Assembly: GCA_022821545.1 (NCBI GenBank)
Contig: JAJEDJ010000038.1
Location: forward strand, 25,330-89,329
Direction of reading: 5' to 3'
DNA from: Caldilineaceae bacterium
Lineage (GTDB): Bacteria; Chloroflexota; Anaerolineae; Caldilineales; Caldilineaceae
Length of the DNA stretch: 64,000 nucleotides
The notes beneath the pieces were generated by a model. It did no database searches. It saw only the letters and a program-made list of their open reading frames with translations, and had not been told where the DNA came from. The position numbers and the translations under genes are program-made. Positions 45,137-52,994 of the stretch are shown here, one piece after another. Every line of letters begins with the position of its first letter. Positions within the stretch are counted from its first letter, which is position 1.

Positions 45137-47959
45137 TCACATGGTTGTGTCGCTTGGGATTGACAGGAGGGCCAGCGCAGTGAAGTTCCAGGCGGCCAGT
45201 TCGGGAAGCGAGACGAATGCGTCGACTTGCGCGTGAGCCAGGCCGGCTACCAGGGCCGCCAGAAGGCCGATGCGGCGCAGTGCGTACGGCTGGCGCGATG
45301 AGCGTCTCAGCGCCGAAACCAGCCAGCCAAGAAGCGCGGCCAGCCACAACAGTCCGACCACGCCCCAGCCGGTTGCGTACTCCAACCAGAGTGAATGCGC
45401 GTGCAACAGGTTAGGGTCTGCCGCCGGCGAGGGCTGCAGGAAGGCGGGATAGTTCCAGTAGAATCCACCCGGCCCCGCGCCGAATAGCGGGTACTGCTTC
45501 CAGAGCGCCAGGGCGTCTCTCCAGACGGCGAAGCGCGAGTGCAGTGTGCCAAGGTTCAACAACCGCTCCCCGTACAGCAGGACAAACTCCAACCCGACCG
45601 CCGCGGCCAGGCCTGTCAGCGCCGTCAGCAGAACGGCGCTCCGCTTGCCCAGGCGGAAGCAGCCCTGCCTGGACCCCGCGGCAACCATGACCAGAATGCC
45701 GGCAGGAAGGCCGAGCAGCAGGGCGCCGCGGCTGGCTGTCAGAAGCAGCGCCGCGGCCGCCAGAAGACAGCCCGCGGCAAACGCGGCGCGTCTTCGCCCG
45801 CCGGTTGCCAAAAGACCGAGACCGACAAAGAGTGTGCGCAGCAGATAGAGGGCCGTCTGATTGGGTGAGAAGGTGTGTCCCATCAGGCGCCGCACACCGT
45901 CCGCGCTAACGCCGCCGCCGATCAGCCAGTCGATGATCCCTCCGCCCGCGGCGAGAACGCCGCCGGCGAAGAGGGCTGTCAGCACTGCCCGCTGCTGACG
46001 CGGCGCGACGGCAAACAGCCTGATGCCGGCATAGAACAGGGCAGGTACCGCAACAAGCGCCCAGAGGCCGCCAATATAGCCTGGCCGGTGCCAGACGTTG
46101 CGGGCGGCCAGCAGGCTGATCACGATCCAGGCCGCAACGAGTAGATTGGCGTACTGCGCGTTGCGAACGGCGAATGTTGAACGGAGGAGCGGGTAGATGG
46201 TTTTGAGAGTAGTCCTGATGCGCCAGGGTTTGGCGCGGAAAGCGCGCTGCGAGAGAGCAGGCAGCATGGCGGGCAGGGCAGCCAGCAGGGCGGCCAGCAG
46301 GGCGGCCTGGGCCGGGGGGACTGCCCAGACGGCGCCGACGAGCCGCAGCTCTTTATGCTGAAAGTGGAAGGGCAGGGCGGCGGCCGCGATCATCAGTCCC
46401 GTAAGCGGCTCGGCGGCGATCAGAAATGCCGCGCCGAGCCAGCAGAGGAGAATCAGGGGCGGCCACACTGCCACGTAGTAGACGGTCAGCAGAAGAGCCC
46501 AGACTGCCAGCTTGACGGATAGCGGCCAGTTCCGGTAGACGCCCTGCCAGCGGCGCAGCGGCAGTGTGCGGGAGGTGAGTACGGCCCACCAGAGAAGAAA
46601 CACACCAGCCAGCAGTAGCAGCGCGAAACGTACGTATAGCCGGTCCCCTTTTGCGAACGGTCCGCTATGAGTTGTTGGCTGCACGGCGTCATTGAACACT
46701 GACAGCAGGGCATGATCCTTTCCAGCAGCGGTGACGAGAGAGAAGCCCCACAGGGGATCGGAAGGAGGCGCGTTGGGCCGGTCGGCAGGCCAGCCCATGG
46801 CAGCCAGCCACGGCCAGTGCGCGCGCGCATAGCGGATGGCCTCCTCTGTAAAGCGCAGCTGATTGGCCGTCGGGACGGTCTTCCAGGGATCTTGAATTTG
46901 CCGGTTCCAGCCGAAACGGACGGCCCAGACGGGGGTCTGCGCGTCACCGGCGGCGACCATCACGCGCCGCACCCACGCGGCGCGACGGAAGTTGAGCGCT
47001 TCGACGCGGCTGCGGGCATCTTCGGGCGCGGTTCCAAAGCCAAACGGTTGCACCAGAACGGCATCGAAGTAGGGCGCGGCGCCGGCCGCGTAGAGCCGCT
47101 GGAGGAAGAAGCCCTCGTCGATGGCGGTGTGGCCGCGGTCCTGGGTAGGCGCGAGCGCAGCGGCCAGAATGACCGCATCCGGGTCGGCATCGCGGACAGC
47201 AACGGCCGCCGCGCGCAGCAGACGGGCGTAGCCTACCGGGTCGATCAGCCGGTTTCCCCAGTGGGGGGCGATGTTGGGTTCGTCCCAGATCTGATAGTAG
47301 CGGACCGTGTCGCGGTAGCGGCGGGCAAAGGCGGCGGCAAAACGCGCGAAGGTTTCCGGCGCCGCCGGGGGCGCCAGACGCCATGGCAGGTCGTTTTCCA
47401 ATGATCCTGGCGGGGGGCGGTCTCTGCTGTCCCTGGCCCAGGGGGGACTGCCGTCGAGCACAATGACCGGGACCAGTCCGGCGGCAGCGATGTCGGTCAG
47501 GACCCGGTCGGTCCACGCCCACTGGAACGCGCCCGGTTGGGGTTCGACAGCGCTCCAGTCGATACGCTGGCGTACCCAGCCGAAGCCGGCGCCGCGCAGC
47601 CGCTGCAGCGCTCGCTGCCGTTCATGCCGGCTACTGTATTGCTCAAGCTCGACGGTGACGCCGATGAAGGGTATCCGGCTGGCCGGGGAAGATTGGGGGT
47701 GAGGCTCTACGGCCGCCGGCAGGCCGCCGGGATCCTGTTCGCGAAGGTCCCTGAGCGTCAGGGCGACCTCTACACCCAGGTAGCAGAGAACTGCGTAGAG
47801 AATGGTGAGATGGACCAGTCGGACGGCGGTCTGCGCCACTGCCTTCCAGGCTACTGCATTCTGCGCCACTGCCTTCCAGGCTACTGCATTCTGCGTCACT
47901 GCATTCTGCGCCACTGCATTCTGCGCCACTGCATCAGGTCTTACGAACGGTCCAGGCAA
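45137..47959 (-). CDS. Fusion of glycosidase-like TIM barrel and O-antigen-ligase-like membrane domain
   Basis: About 940 residues. Order: a low-complexity N-terminus made by a 15-bp DNA repeat (AVAQN/AVAWK), one membrane helix (about 50-70), a soluble clan GH-A-like barrel (about 96-400), then many helices with an O-antigen ligase/Wzy-type region. The barrel has GWVRQRIDWSAVEPQPG and YYQIWDEPN, with Glu227 in the acid/base position (the usual NEP is DEP). The second catalytic Glu, expected in a TEFGW-like strand, is Arg348 (VWAVRFGWN), so the barrel may bind sugar without cutting it. The ligase part shows LTASRGALLLGLPAGI, RFAVWRDALALWKQYP, LFGAGPGGFYWNYP and LLHAHSLWLEYATGWG. The start is uncertain: a TTG at 47959, overlapping the CHAT gene by 19 bases, or GTG codons inside the repeat. 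Likely role: surface-polysaccharide assembly. Confidence 0.75.
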   Translation of the reverse strand: MPGPFVRPDAVAQNAVAQNAVTQNAVAWKAVAQNAVAWKAVAQTAVRLVHLTILYAVLCYLGVEVALTLRDLREQDPGGLPAAVEPHPQSSPASRIPFIGVTVELEQYSSRHERQRALQRLRGAGFGWVRQRIDWSAVEPQPGAFQWAWTDRVLTDIAAAGLVPVIVLDGSPPWARDSRDRPPPGSLENDLPWRLAPPAAPETFARFAAAFARRYRDTVRYYQIWDEPNIAPHWGNRLIDPVGYARLLRAAAVAVRDADPDAVILAAALAPTQDRGHTAIDEGFFLQRLYAAGAAPYFDAVLVQPFGFGTAPEDARSRVEALNFRRAAWVRRVMVAAGDAQTPVWAVRFGWNRQIQDPWKTVPTANQLRFTEEAIRYARAHWPWLAAMGWPADRPNAPPSDPLWGFSLVTAAGKDHALLSVFNDAVQPTTHSGPFAKGDRLYVRFALLLLAGVFLLWWAVLTSRTLPLRRWQGVYRNWPLSVKLAVWALLLTVYYVAVWPPLILLCWLGAAFLIAAEPLTGLMIAAAALPFHFQHKELRLVGAVWAVPPAQAALLAALLAALPAMLPALSQRAFRAKPWRIRTTLKTIYPLLRSTFAVRNAQYANLLVAAWIVISLLAARNVWHRPGYIGGLWALVAVPALFYAGIRLFAVAPRQQRAVLTALFAGGVLAAGGGIIDWLIGGGVSADGVRRLMGHTFSPNQTALYLLRTLFVGLGLLATGGRRRAAFAAGCLLAAAALLLTASRGALLLGLPAGILVMVAAGSRQGCFRLGKRSAVLLTALTGLAAAVGLEFVLLYGERLLNLGTLHSRFAVWRDALALWKQYPLFGAGPGGFYWNYPAFLQPSPAADPNLLHAHSLWLEYATGWGVVGLLWLAALLGWLVSALRRSSRQPYALRRIGLLAALVAGLAHAQVDAFVSLPELAAWNFTALALLSIPSDTTM
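47831..47935. repeat. 15-bp repeat array in the fusion gene's N-terminus
   Basis: Seven 15-base units: two 30-base copies (47831-47860, 47861-47890) of CTGCGCCACTGCCTT plus CCAGGCTACTGCATT, then three 15-base units (47891, 47906, 47921) close to CTGCGCCACTGCATT. All units keep frame, so copy-number change would lengthen or shorten the N-terminus without a frameshift. Confidence 0.9.
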
Positions 47960-49386
47960 TGGTCGAGGATATTCTGGATGTGACGCCTTTCCTCTTCAAA
48001 TGTAGACAGGCGCTTTTGTACAGACCTGACGTCGATGGCCCGGCCCTGGTCCCGCTCCTCCAGCGCCTTTTGCAGGATTCTCAGCAGCAGACCGGCGATG
48101 CGGCGGCGGCGTTGATATTCGAAGGGCAGGTGGGGATCGGAGATGGTTTCCGGCAGTGAGCTGTACCACGCCTCCTTTTCCGCCAGCTTGAATTCGAGCC
48201 GCAACCCGGAGTTCCCCATCTGTGAACGGGTGAAGATTGAGCGGGAGGAGGTGGATGGCTCGGTCTGCGCGGCACCGTCGAAGGGCAGAATGCGGCCGTC
48301 CTCCGCATTGAGCCAGAGGATTGGCGTGGCATAGTCGACGCGGTTGGGGTCGTTGATATACATGTTGTTGCGGGCAATGCTGACGGCAGCGTCGACGCGG
48401 CCGCGGCCCCGGCCCGTCACGAGGGCCTGGTAGACCCCGGCGGCAAATTGCACGGCGGAGCGATCCAGGATCTCGTAGCGCATGGCGATCACGGCGGGCA
48501 GACCACTCTGAAGCAGCTGGTGGGCGATGCCGGCAAAGGGTCGTACGCCGTCGACCTGCCCGGCCAGGCAGGCGTTGAGGAAGACGAGTTTCACCGATTC
48601 CGCCTGCTGCAATACGGTGCGCAGGGTTGCGGCCGATACGAGTGCCGGAGCGTCGCCGGCCCAGAGCAGGAGGCCTTCCTCGTTGCCGTGGCCGACAAAG
48701 TGCAGGATGTCGGGCCGGGTCTCCGCCAGCTGTTCCCGGATCTGCTGAACGGTAACGCGTCCGTGCAGATGATCCAGCCTGACGCGGGCGGAGGGAAGCT
48801 CTGCGATTGCCGAACGGATCTGTTCGGTCTCAACATTTGCGGCCAGCCCGCGGCCCGGATCAGCCCCGTCCGGCCGCTGCTGCATGGGGTGTTCCCGGAA
48901 TCCTGAATCCACGGTCACTAACAGAATCTTGAGGGGCGGCGCCGCCTCCAGCGCCCTGGGGCGGGCGACATGGCTTACGAGATTCTGGGTACGAACGAGT
49001 GAGATATTGGTGTCGGCGGCAAAGGACTGATTGCGGCGGGGGTCGTGGAGCGTTTCCCAGGGCAGCGCCGCGATTGCGGGCGGGTGCAGGGTGAGCCTGA
49101 GCCGCAGCCGTCCTCCGTCATCCAGGTCGGCGCGGGCCTGGGCCCAGAGGTCTCGCACTTGATCGCGGACAAGCTCGGAAAACAGCCTGCTGCCGATTTC
49201 GGCAAGCAGCTCTTCGCCTTGTGTCTGATACGGGTCGTCCAGCCGCGCCAGGAAGTCCACCCAGACGGAATGGAGGGCATCCTGGCTGAAGGTGGAGGCG
49301 CCGCTCAGGCCGCGATAGGAGGCCAGGACGGCGTAAGGAGCCTTATCGCCGGTTATGGTGATGCCGAAATCTGCGTATTCGCTCAA
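47941..49386 (-). CDS. CHAT-domain protease-like protein
   Basis: Caspase-HetF-associated-with-TPRs (CHAT) peptidase, 481 residues, TTG start. The catalytic dyad is visible: His233 in DILHFVGHGN and Cys273 in VFLNACLAGQVDG. The N-terminal 130 residues contain LTLHPPAIAALPWETL, the usual lead-in of CHAT domains. After the protease (about 130-370) comes a charged, helix-rich C-terminal region (EYQRRRRIAGLLLRILQKAL onward) of about 110 residues that I do not recognise. CHAT proteins work in programmed death or defence as effectors triggered by partner sensors. No TPR repeats, gasdermin or sensor gene is adjacent. Its 3' end overlaps the downstream fusion gene by 19 bases, so both are probably expressed together. 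Confidence 0.88.
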   Translation of the reverse strand: MSEYADFGITITGDKAPYAVLASYRGLSGASTFSQDALHSVWVDFLARLDDPYQTQGEELLAEIGSRLFSELVRDQVRDLWAQARADLDDGGRLRLRLTLHPPAIAALPWETLHDPRRNQSFAADTNISLVRTQNLVSHVARPRALEAAPPLKILLVTVDSGFREHPMQQRPDGADPGRGLAANVETEQIRSAIAELPSARVRLDHLHGRVTVQQIREQLAETRPDILHFVGHGNEEGLLLWAGDAPALVSAATLRTVLQQAESVKLVFLNACLAGQVDGVRPFAGIAHQLLQSGLPAVIAMRYEILDRSAVQFAAGVYQALVTGRGRGRVDAAVSIARNNMYINDPNRVDYATPILWLNAEDGRILPFDGAAQTEPSTSSRSIFTRSQMGNSGLRLEFKLAEKEAWYSSLPETISDPHLPFEYQRRRRIAGLLLRILQKALEERDQGRAIDVRSVQKRLSTFEEERRHIQNILDHCLDRS

Positions 49387-49390
49387 CTAC

Positions 49391-49432
49391 GGTTTCCAGT
49401 TGTTTCCTTTTGTTTTCCGGTTGTTTCTTTTT
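49391..49432. repeat. Imperfect 21-bp tandem duplication in divergent gap
   Basis: GGTTTCCAGTTGTTTCCTTTT (49391-49411) is followed directly by a second copy with three changes (49412-49432). It lies in the AT-rich gap between the CHAT gene and the divergent membrane-protein gene, just upstream of the CHAT start, so it may affect that gene's leader. Confidence 0.8.
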
Positions 49433-49438
49433 GCTTTA

Positions 49439-49466
49439 TAGTATCATCATCATAGTATCATCATCC
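49439..49466. repeat. 14-bp tandem duplication in divergent gap
   Basis: TAGTATCATCATCA (49439-49452) and TAGTATCATCATCC (49453-49466), next to the 21-bp duplication. The stretch is AT-rich and probably holds the divergent promoters (TATAAA-like and TATAGT-like words), but no clear -35/-10 pair could be chosen. Confidence 0.8.
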
Positions 49467-49494
49467 ATTCCAACGGGAAACCGAAGGCCGAAAA

Positions 49495-50469
49495 TTGGGT
49501 ACTGAGAACGGGTATGCGCCGTTCGGCGCCAGCGGGGAACTGAATACAGGTCAGCAGGCGGGCGCCGGTGCGTCATTTGCCGCATCGGGGATGGCGCGGC
49601 CTGCCGCGGCGGCGGTGTACGGCACCGACCGGCGCTTTGTGCAGCGCGTGAGCGTGCTGGCGTGGACTGTGGCGGCCACGGTGGCGATCAGCCTGTTCTT
49701 GCGGCTGCCGACGGTTGTATTTACCCTGAACGCGCTCGGTTCGCCGATGTCGGTCCGGATCAGCGAGACGACCGTGATCGCCGTCTTCATCGCGTTGCTC
49801 ACGGCCAGCGGAACGGAACGGGCGATCCGCACGCATCCGCTCTATACCGGGGACTCTTCGGGCCGCGAACCGGAGTTGGGCGGGCACACCTGGCTGTTCT
49901 GGGGGCTGCCTGCGGCGGTCTCCATTTTGGCGGTCCTGCTGGCGCCCGAGGCACGGTCACAGCTTTTTCAGGCGGGCGCGGCCCTGCTCAGCGGCGGGCT
50001 AATCGCCATCATTCTGTTCAACCTTTACGCCTCGGTGGATCAGGAATCGGCGGGGTACCGACAGGCGCGCATCCTGCTCAACGTACTGTCCTATACCGCG
50101 GCGCTGGCCCTCTTCCTGCTGGTATATCAGACGAGAACGCGCAGCCTGCTCTCCGGAACCCTGATCGCCGCGACGTCCGCGCTGCTGGCGGTTGAGTTGC
50201 TGCGGGACATCACGCCCAAAGTGAACGTCGTGCTCATGTATGCGGCGCTGGTTGCGATCGTACTGGGTGAAGCGGCGTGGGCGTTGAACTACTGGCCCCT
50301 TTCGGGCGCAAGCGGCGGGCTGGTCCTGCTGCTGATTTTCTACCTGTTCGTGGGGCTGGCCCGGCACGCGCTGCATGAGGGCCATCTCAGCCGCAAGATT
50401 GTGCTGGAGTATTCAGCTTTTACGCTCCTCGCGCTTGTCCTGATCATGCTGATCGGGCCGAGCCTCTAG
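49495..50469 (+). CDS. Polytopic membrane protein of unknown function
   Basis: 324 residues from a TTG at 49495; the ATG at 49591 (292 residues) is a realistic alternative, as the first 32 residues are low-complexity (Gly/Ala). Eight or nine membrane helices are predicted, for example VLAWTVAATVAISLFLRLP, TVIAVFIALLTA, WLFWGLPAAVSILAVLLA and GLVLLLIFYLFVGLA. No known motif was recognised. It is divergent from the CHAT gene and convergent with the glycerol operon. It may belong with the polysaccharide/CHAT pair, but this is only positional. Confidence 0.7.
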   Translation: MGTENGYAPFGASGELNTGQQAGAGASFAASGMARPAAAAVYGTDRRFVQRVSVLAWTVAATVAISLFLRLPTVVFTLNALGSPMSVRISETTVIAVFIALLTASGTERAIRTHPLYTGDSSGREPELGGHTWLFWGLPAAVSILAVLLAPEARSQLFQAGAALLSGGLIAIILFNLYASVDQESAGYRQARILLNVLSYTAALALFLLVYQTRTRSLLSGTLIAATSALLAVELLRDITPKVNVVLMYAALVAIVLGEAAWALNYWPLSGASGGLVLLLIFYLFVGLARHALHEGHLSRKIVLEYSAFTLLALVLIMLIGPSL

Positions 50470-50528
50470 GCTTTCGATCCCCTGCTCTACCCTCCGACCG
50501 CCCCTGATCCTGCTTGAAATGCCGCGGC

Positions 50529-51611
50529 CTAAGAGCCAGCCGCTTTTGCGGCCGCGGCCGCGAGTCGTTCGAAGTTTCCTCTCCAACCAGCCCGCAGCTG
50601 CGGGTCTGCCGCCAGCTGTTGAACAGTTTCGGTCAGCAAGCGGTTGACCGGCGTTTCGACGCCGGATTCCACACCCTGGCGTACAACGGCGCCGTTGTAC
50701 CAGGCGACTTCGCTGCCCCTCTTGCCCAGCTCCAGGTCCAGGAAAAGGCTGGGCATTTTGCCGCCCCTGGCTCCGCCGACGACCCGGTGCAGGGCGGTCC
50801 GGAGGATCGGGCGCGGACCGAAGCGCAAAAGGGGAGCGAGGGTTCCAAGCGGGTATTTTTCGACGTTCAGAGGGCGGATGCCGGCGGCGGCCATGACGCG
50901 CAGGGCCTCGCGCAGGGCGTCGATCTCGAGGTCGGCGATGCGGGCGTCGGCAAAGGTGACGCCGGGCGGCTCGGCGAGGATGGCGCTGGCGGCGTTGCCG
51001 ATCATGTTCATGAGCAGCTTTGACCATTTCATGCTGCGGGCGTCGCTGTGTACCCTGGCGGGGAGTCCGGCGGAGGAGAAGCTGGAGGCGAGAGAATAGA
51101 GGAGAGAGCCGCTTCCCGCGCCTTCGCCATCTCCGCGGAAATCTGCCAGGCCGATGGCAAAGGCGGGCTTTGTCACCTGGACGGCGCCGGGGTCTATCAC
51201 CTCTACGGGTGCGGTGATCGTTCCGGCAAGGACCCGCTGCGGGCCCAAACGGGCGGCGATCCGTTCTTCATTGCCGACGCCGTTCTGCAGGCTGAGTATT
51301 GCCGGCGGAAGCAGCGCTTCCAGCGGGGCCATTTCGTCCAGCACTGTTGCCGTGTCATAGCTTTTGACGGCGAGGACGGCGGCGTCATACGTGTCGGGAA
51401 AGGCCTCCCGAACAGAGGCAACCGCGTTGACCGAATGGACGCGCTCCACTGTGCCGTCGGCGGCGTACAGCTGCAGTCCGCCTGTTTGCAGAGCCGCGGC
51501 CGTGCGGGCGCGGCCGACCAGGGTCACGGCATGCCCGGCAGAGGCCAGCTTGCCGCCGACAAAACAGCCGATGGCCCCGGCGCCGATTATGAGGAGGCGG
51601 AGAGAGTCCAT
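50529..51611 (-). CDS. panE: 2-dehydropantoate 2-reductase (ketopantoate reductase) family
   Basis: NADPH-dependent reductase of the PanE/ApbA family, 360 residues. The N-terminal Rossmann motif is LLIIGAGAIGCFVGGKL, followed by LAVKSYDT, LSLQNGVGNEE and the C-terminal catalytic segment MKWSKLLMNMIGNAASAIL with the conserved Lys. It normally makes pantoate for coenzyme A. It is the last gene of the glycerol/dihydroxyacetone run, starting 3 bases after glpC, which is an odd place for pantothenate synthesis. An alternative 2-keto-acid substrate is possible, as the family is broad. Confidence 0.85.
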   Translation of the reverse strand: MDSLRLLIIGAGAIGCFVGGKLASAGHAVTLVGRARTAAALQTGGLQLYAADGTVERVHSVNAVASVREAFPDTYDAAVLAVKSYDTATVLDEMAPLEALLPPAILSLQNGVGNEERIAARLGPQRVLAGTITAPVEVIDPGAVQVTKPAFAIGLADFRGDGEGAGSGSLLYSLASSFSSAGLPARVHSDARSMKWSKLLMNMIGNAASAILAEPPGVTFADARIADLEIDALREALRVMAAAGIRPLNVEKYPLGTLAPLLRFGPRPILRTALHRVVGGARGGKMPSLFLDLELGKRGSEVAWYNGAVVRQGVESGVETPVNRLLTETVQQLAADPQLRAGWRGNFERLAAAAAKAAGS

Positions 51612-51614
51612 GGC

Positions 51615-52973
51615 TCAGTTCGCATCCGCCGGACGCCGGGCCTGGAGGTCGTAGAGGCCGCAGGCTGCCGCCAGCAGCTCGATGGGGTGGCGGGACGGGA
51701 TGCCTGTCCCATGTTCCAGCTGCCAGCGGCAGGTTTCAGAGTCGCAGGCGGTAAAGGAAAGCGATCCCGCGGCCTCCCGGTCCGACGCTGCGGACTGCGC
51801 CGCGACGTAGTCGAACAGCTCGGCTCCCACATCCATGGCGATCTGGTACTTTTCGGTCTTGTAGCCGTAGGTCCCGGCGATTCCGCAGCAGCGGGCGTGG
51901 CTTTCGCGCAGGTCGAGGCCCGGGATCCGGGCCAGCAGGTCGAGCGCGGGTTTGCCGATGCGGTGGGCGCGCAGCTGGCAGGGGGCATGGTAAGGCAGAA
52001 TGAAGGGCCGGTCAGATTGGTGAAGCGGACGCAGGTCGGAGGGCAGCCGGCCCTGATCGAGCCGATCGCGCAGCCATTCAAAGATATCCCAGGTGGCGAG
52101 CTTGAGGGCCCGGACGTCTGCGTCGTTTTCCAGATCGAGCAGTTCGGGGGCCTCTTCCTTGAGAGTCAGGGTGCAGCTGGTGCTGGTGCCGATGATCGGG
52201 TAGCCAGCGTTGACGAATTCAATGAGGCGGGCCACGTTGCGGCGATGATAGCCCTCGGCCGCGCTGAATTCTCCGTTCGAAAGCATGGGCAGGCCGCAGC
52301 AGTTTTGCGGCGGCACGATGACTTCGTACCCGAGATGCTCCAGGACCAGAATCGCCGCGATGCCAACGAAGGGTTCATAGTACTGCGTGGCGCAGCCGTG
52401 AAAGTAGACGACTTTTTGCTGGCTGCGCAGCCTTTGGGCGCGGGTACGCGACAGCCAGCGGTTGAGCGTTTCGTTGTGCCAGCGGGGGAGGGGCGCCTTC
52501 TCCGCCACGCCGAAAAGGGCGTCCGCGAGCCGGCGGCTGAGCGGGTTGTGCAGCAGGAAGTTGGCGAGGCCGGGCGCGATGCTGCCAACTCGCGCCAGCA
52601 GCTCGTTGCGGCCGAGGAGCCGGTTACGCAGGGAGAGGCCGCGCGCCGCCGCGATGCGGGCGCGGGCGCGGGCGTTGATTTCGGCGATGCGGACACCGGT
52701 TGGGCAGACTTCGTTGCAGACGCGACAGCCGGAGCAGAAGTCGACCGAGGCGTCAGGCATCCGGCCGGCGGCGAGTGTGCGCGAGATGGGGCCGGCGTCG
52801 TCGGCGTAAAATGGATGTCCGAAATCGCGGAAACGTTCGGACTGTGGCGCGGCGTACTTTGGTCCCGGGAAGCTGTCGGTCACCTGGGAGACCGGGCAGT
52901 AGCTGGTGCAGATGTTGCACTTGATACAGTCGTTGAGGCTCAGGCCGACGGCGTTCAGAGATGTGGCAGGCAT
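51615..52973 (-). CDS. glpC: Anaerobic glycerol-3-phosphate dehydrogenase subunit C (Fe-S)
   Basis: Membrane-associated iron-sulfur electron-transfer subunit of the GlpABC dehydrogenase, 452 residues. Two ferredoxin-type clusters are clear: CIKCNICTSYCPV and CSGCRVCNEVCPTG. The two CCG (heterodisulfide-reductase D-like) domains show HGCATQYYEP with QNCCGLPMLSNG, and RCCGIAGTYGYKTEK. It passes electrons from GlpA/B to quinone. The order glpA-glpB-glpC is preserved as in Escherichia coli. Confidence 0.93.
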   Translation of the reverse strand: MPATSLNAVGLSLNDCIKCNICTSYCPVSQVTDSFPGPKYAAPQSERFRDFGHPFYADDAGPISRTLAAGRMPDASVDFCSGCRVCNEVCPTGVRIAEINARARARIAAARGLSLRNRLLGRNELLARVGSIAPGLANFLLHNPLSRRLADALFGVAEKAPLPRWHNETLNRWLSRTRAQRLRSQQKVVYFHGCATQYYEPFVGIAAILVLEHLGYEVIVPPQNCCGLPMLSNGEFSAAEGYHRRNVARLIEFVNAGYPIIGTSTSCTLTLKEEAPELLDLENDADVRALKLATWDIFEWLRDRLDQGRLPSDLRPLHQSDRPFILPYHAPCQLRAHRIGKPALDLLARIPGLDLRESHARCCGIAGTYGYKTEKYQIAMDVGAELFDYVAAQSAASDREAAGSLSFTACDSETCRWQLEHGTGIPSRHPIELLAAACGLYDLQARRPADAN

Positions 52974-52994
52974 TTGGCGGTAACTCGCGGTAAG

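Noticed and set aside
47831..47935. Possible CRISPR array
   Set aside because: Units are 15 bp, contiguous, in frame within a gene and without unique spacers.
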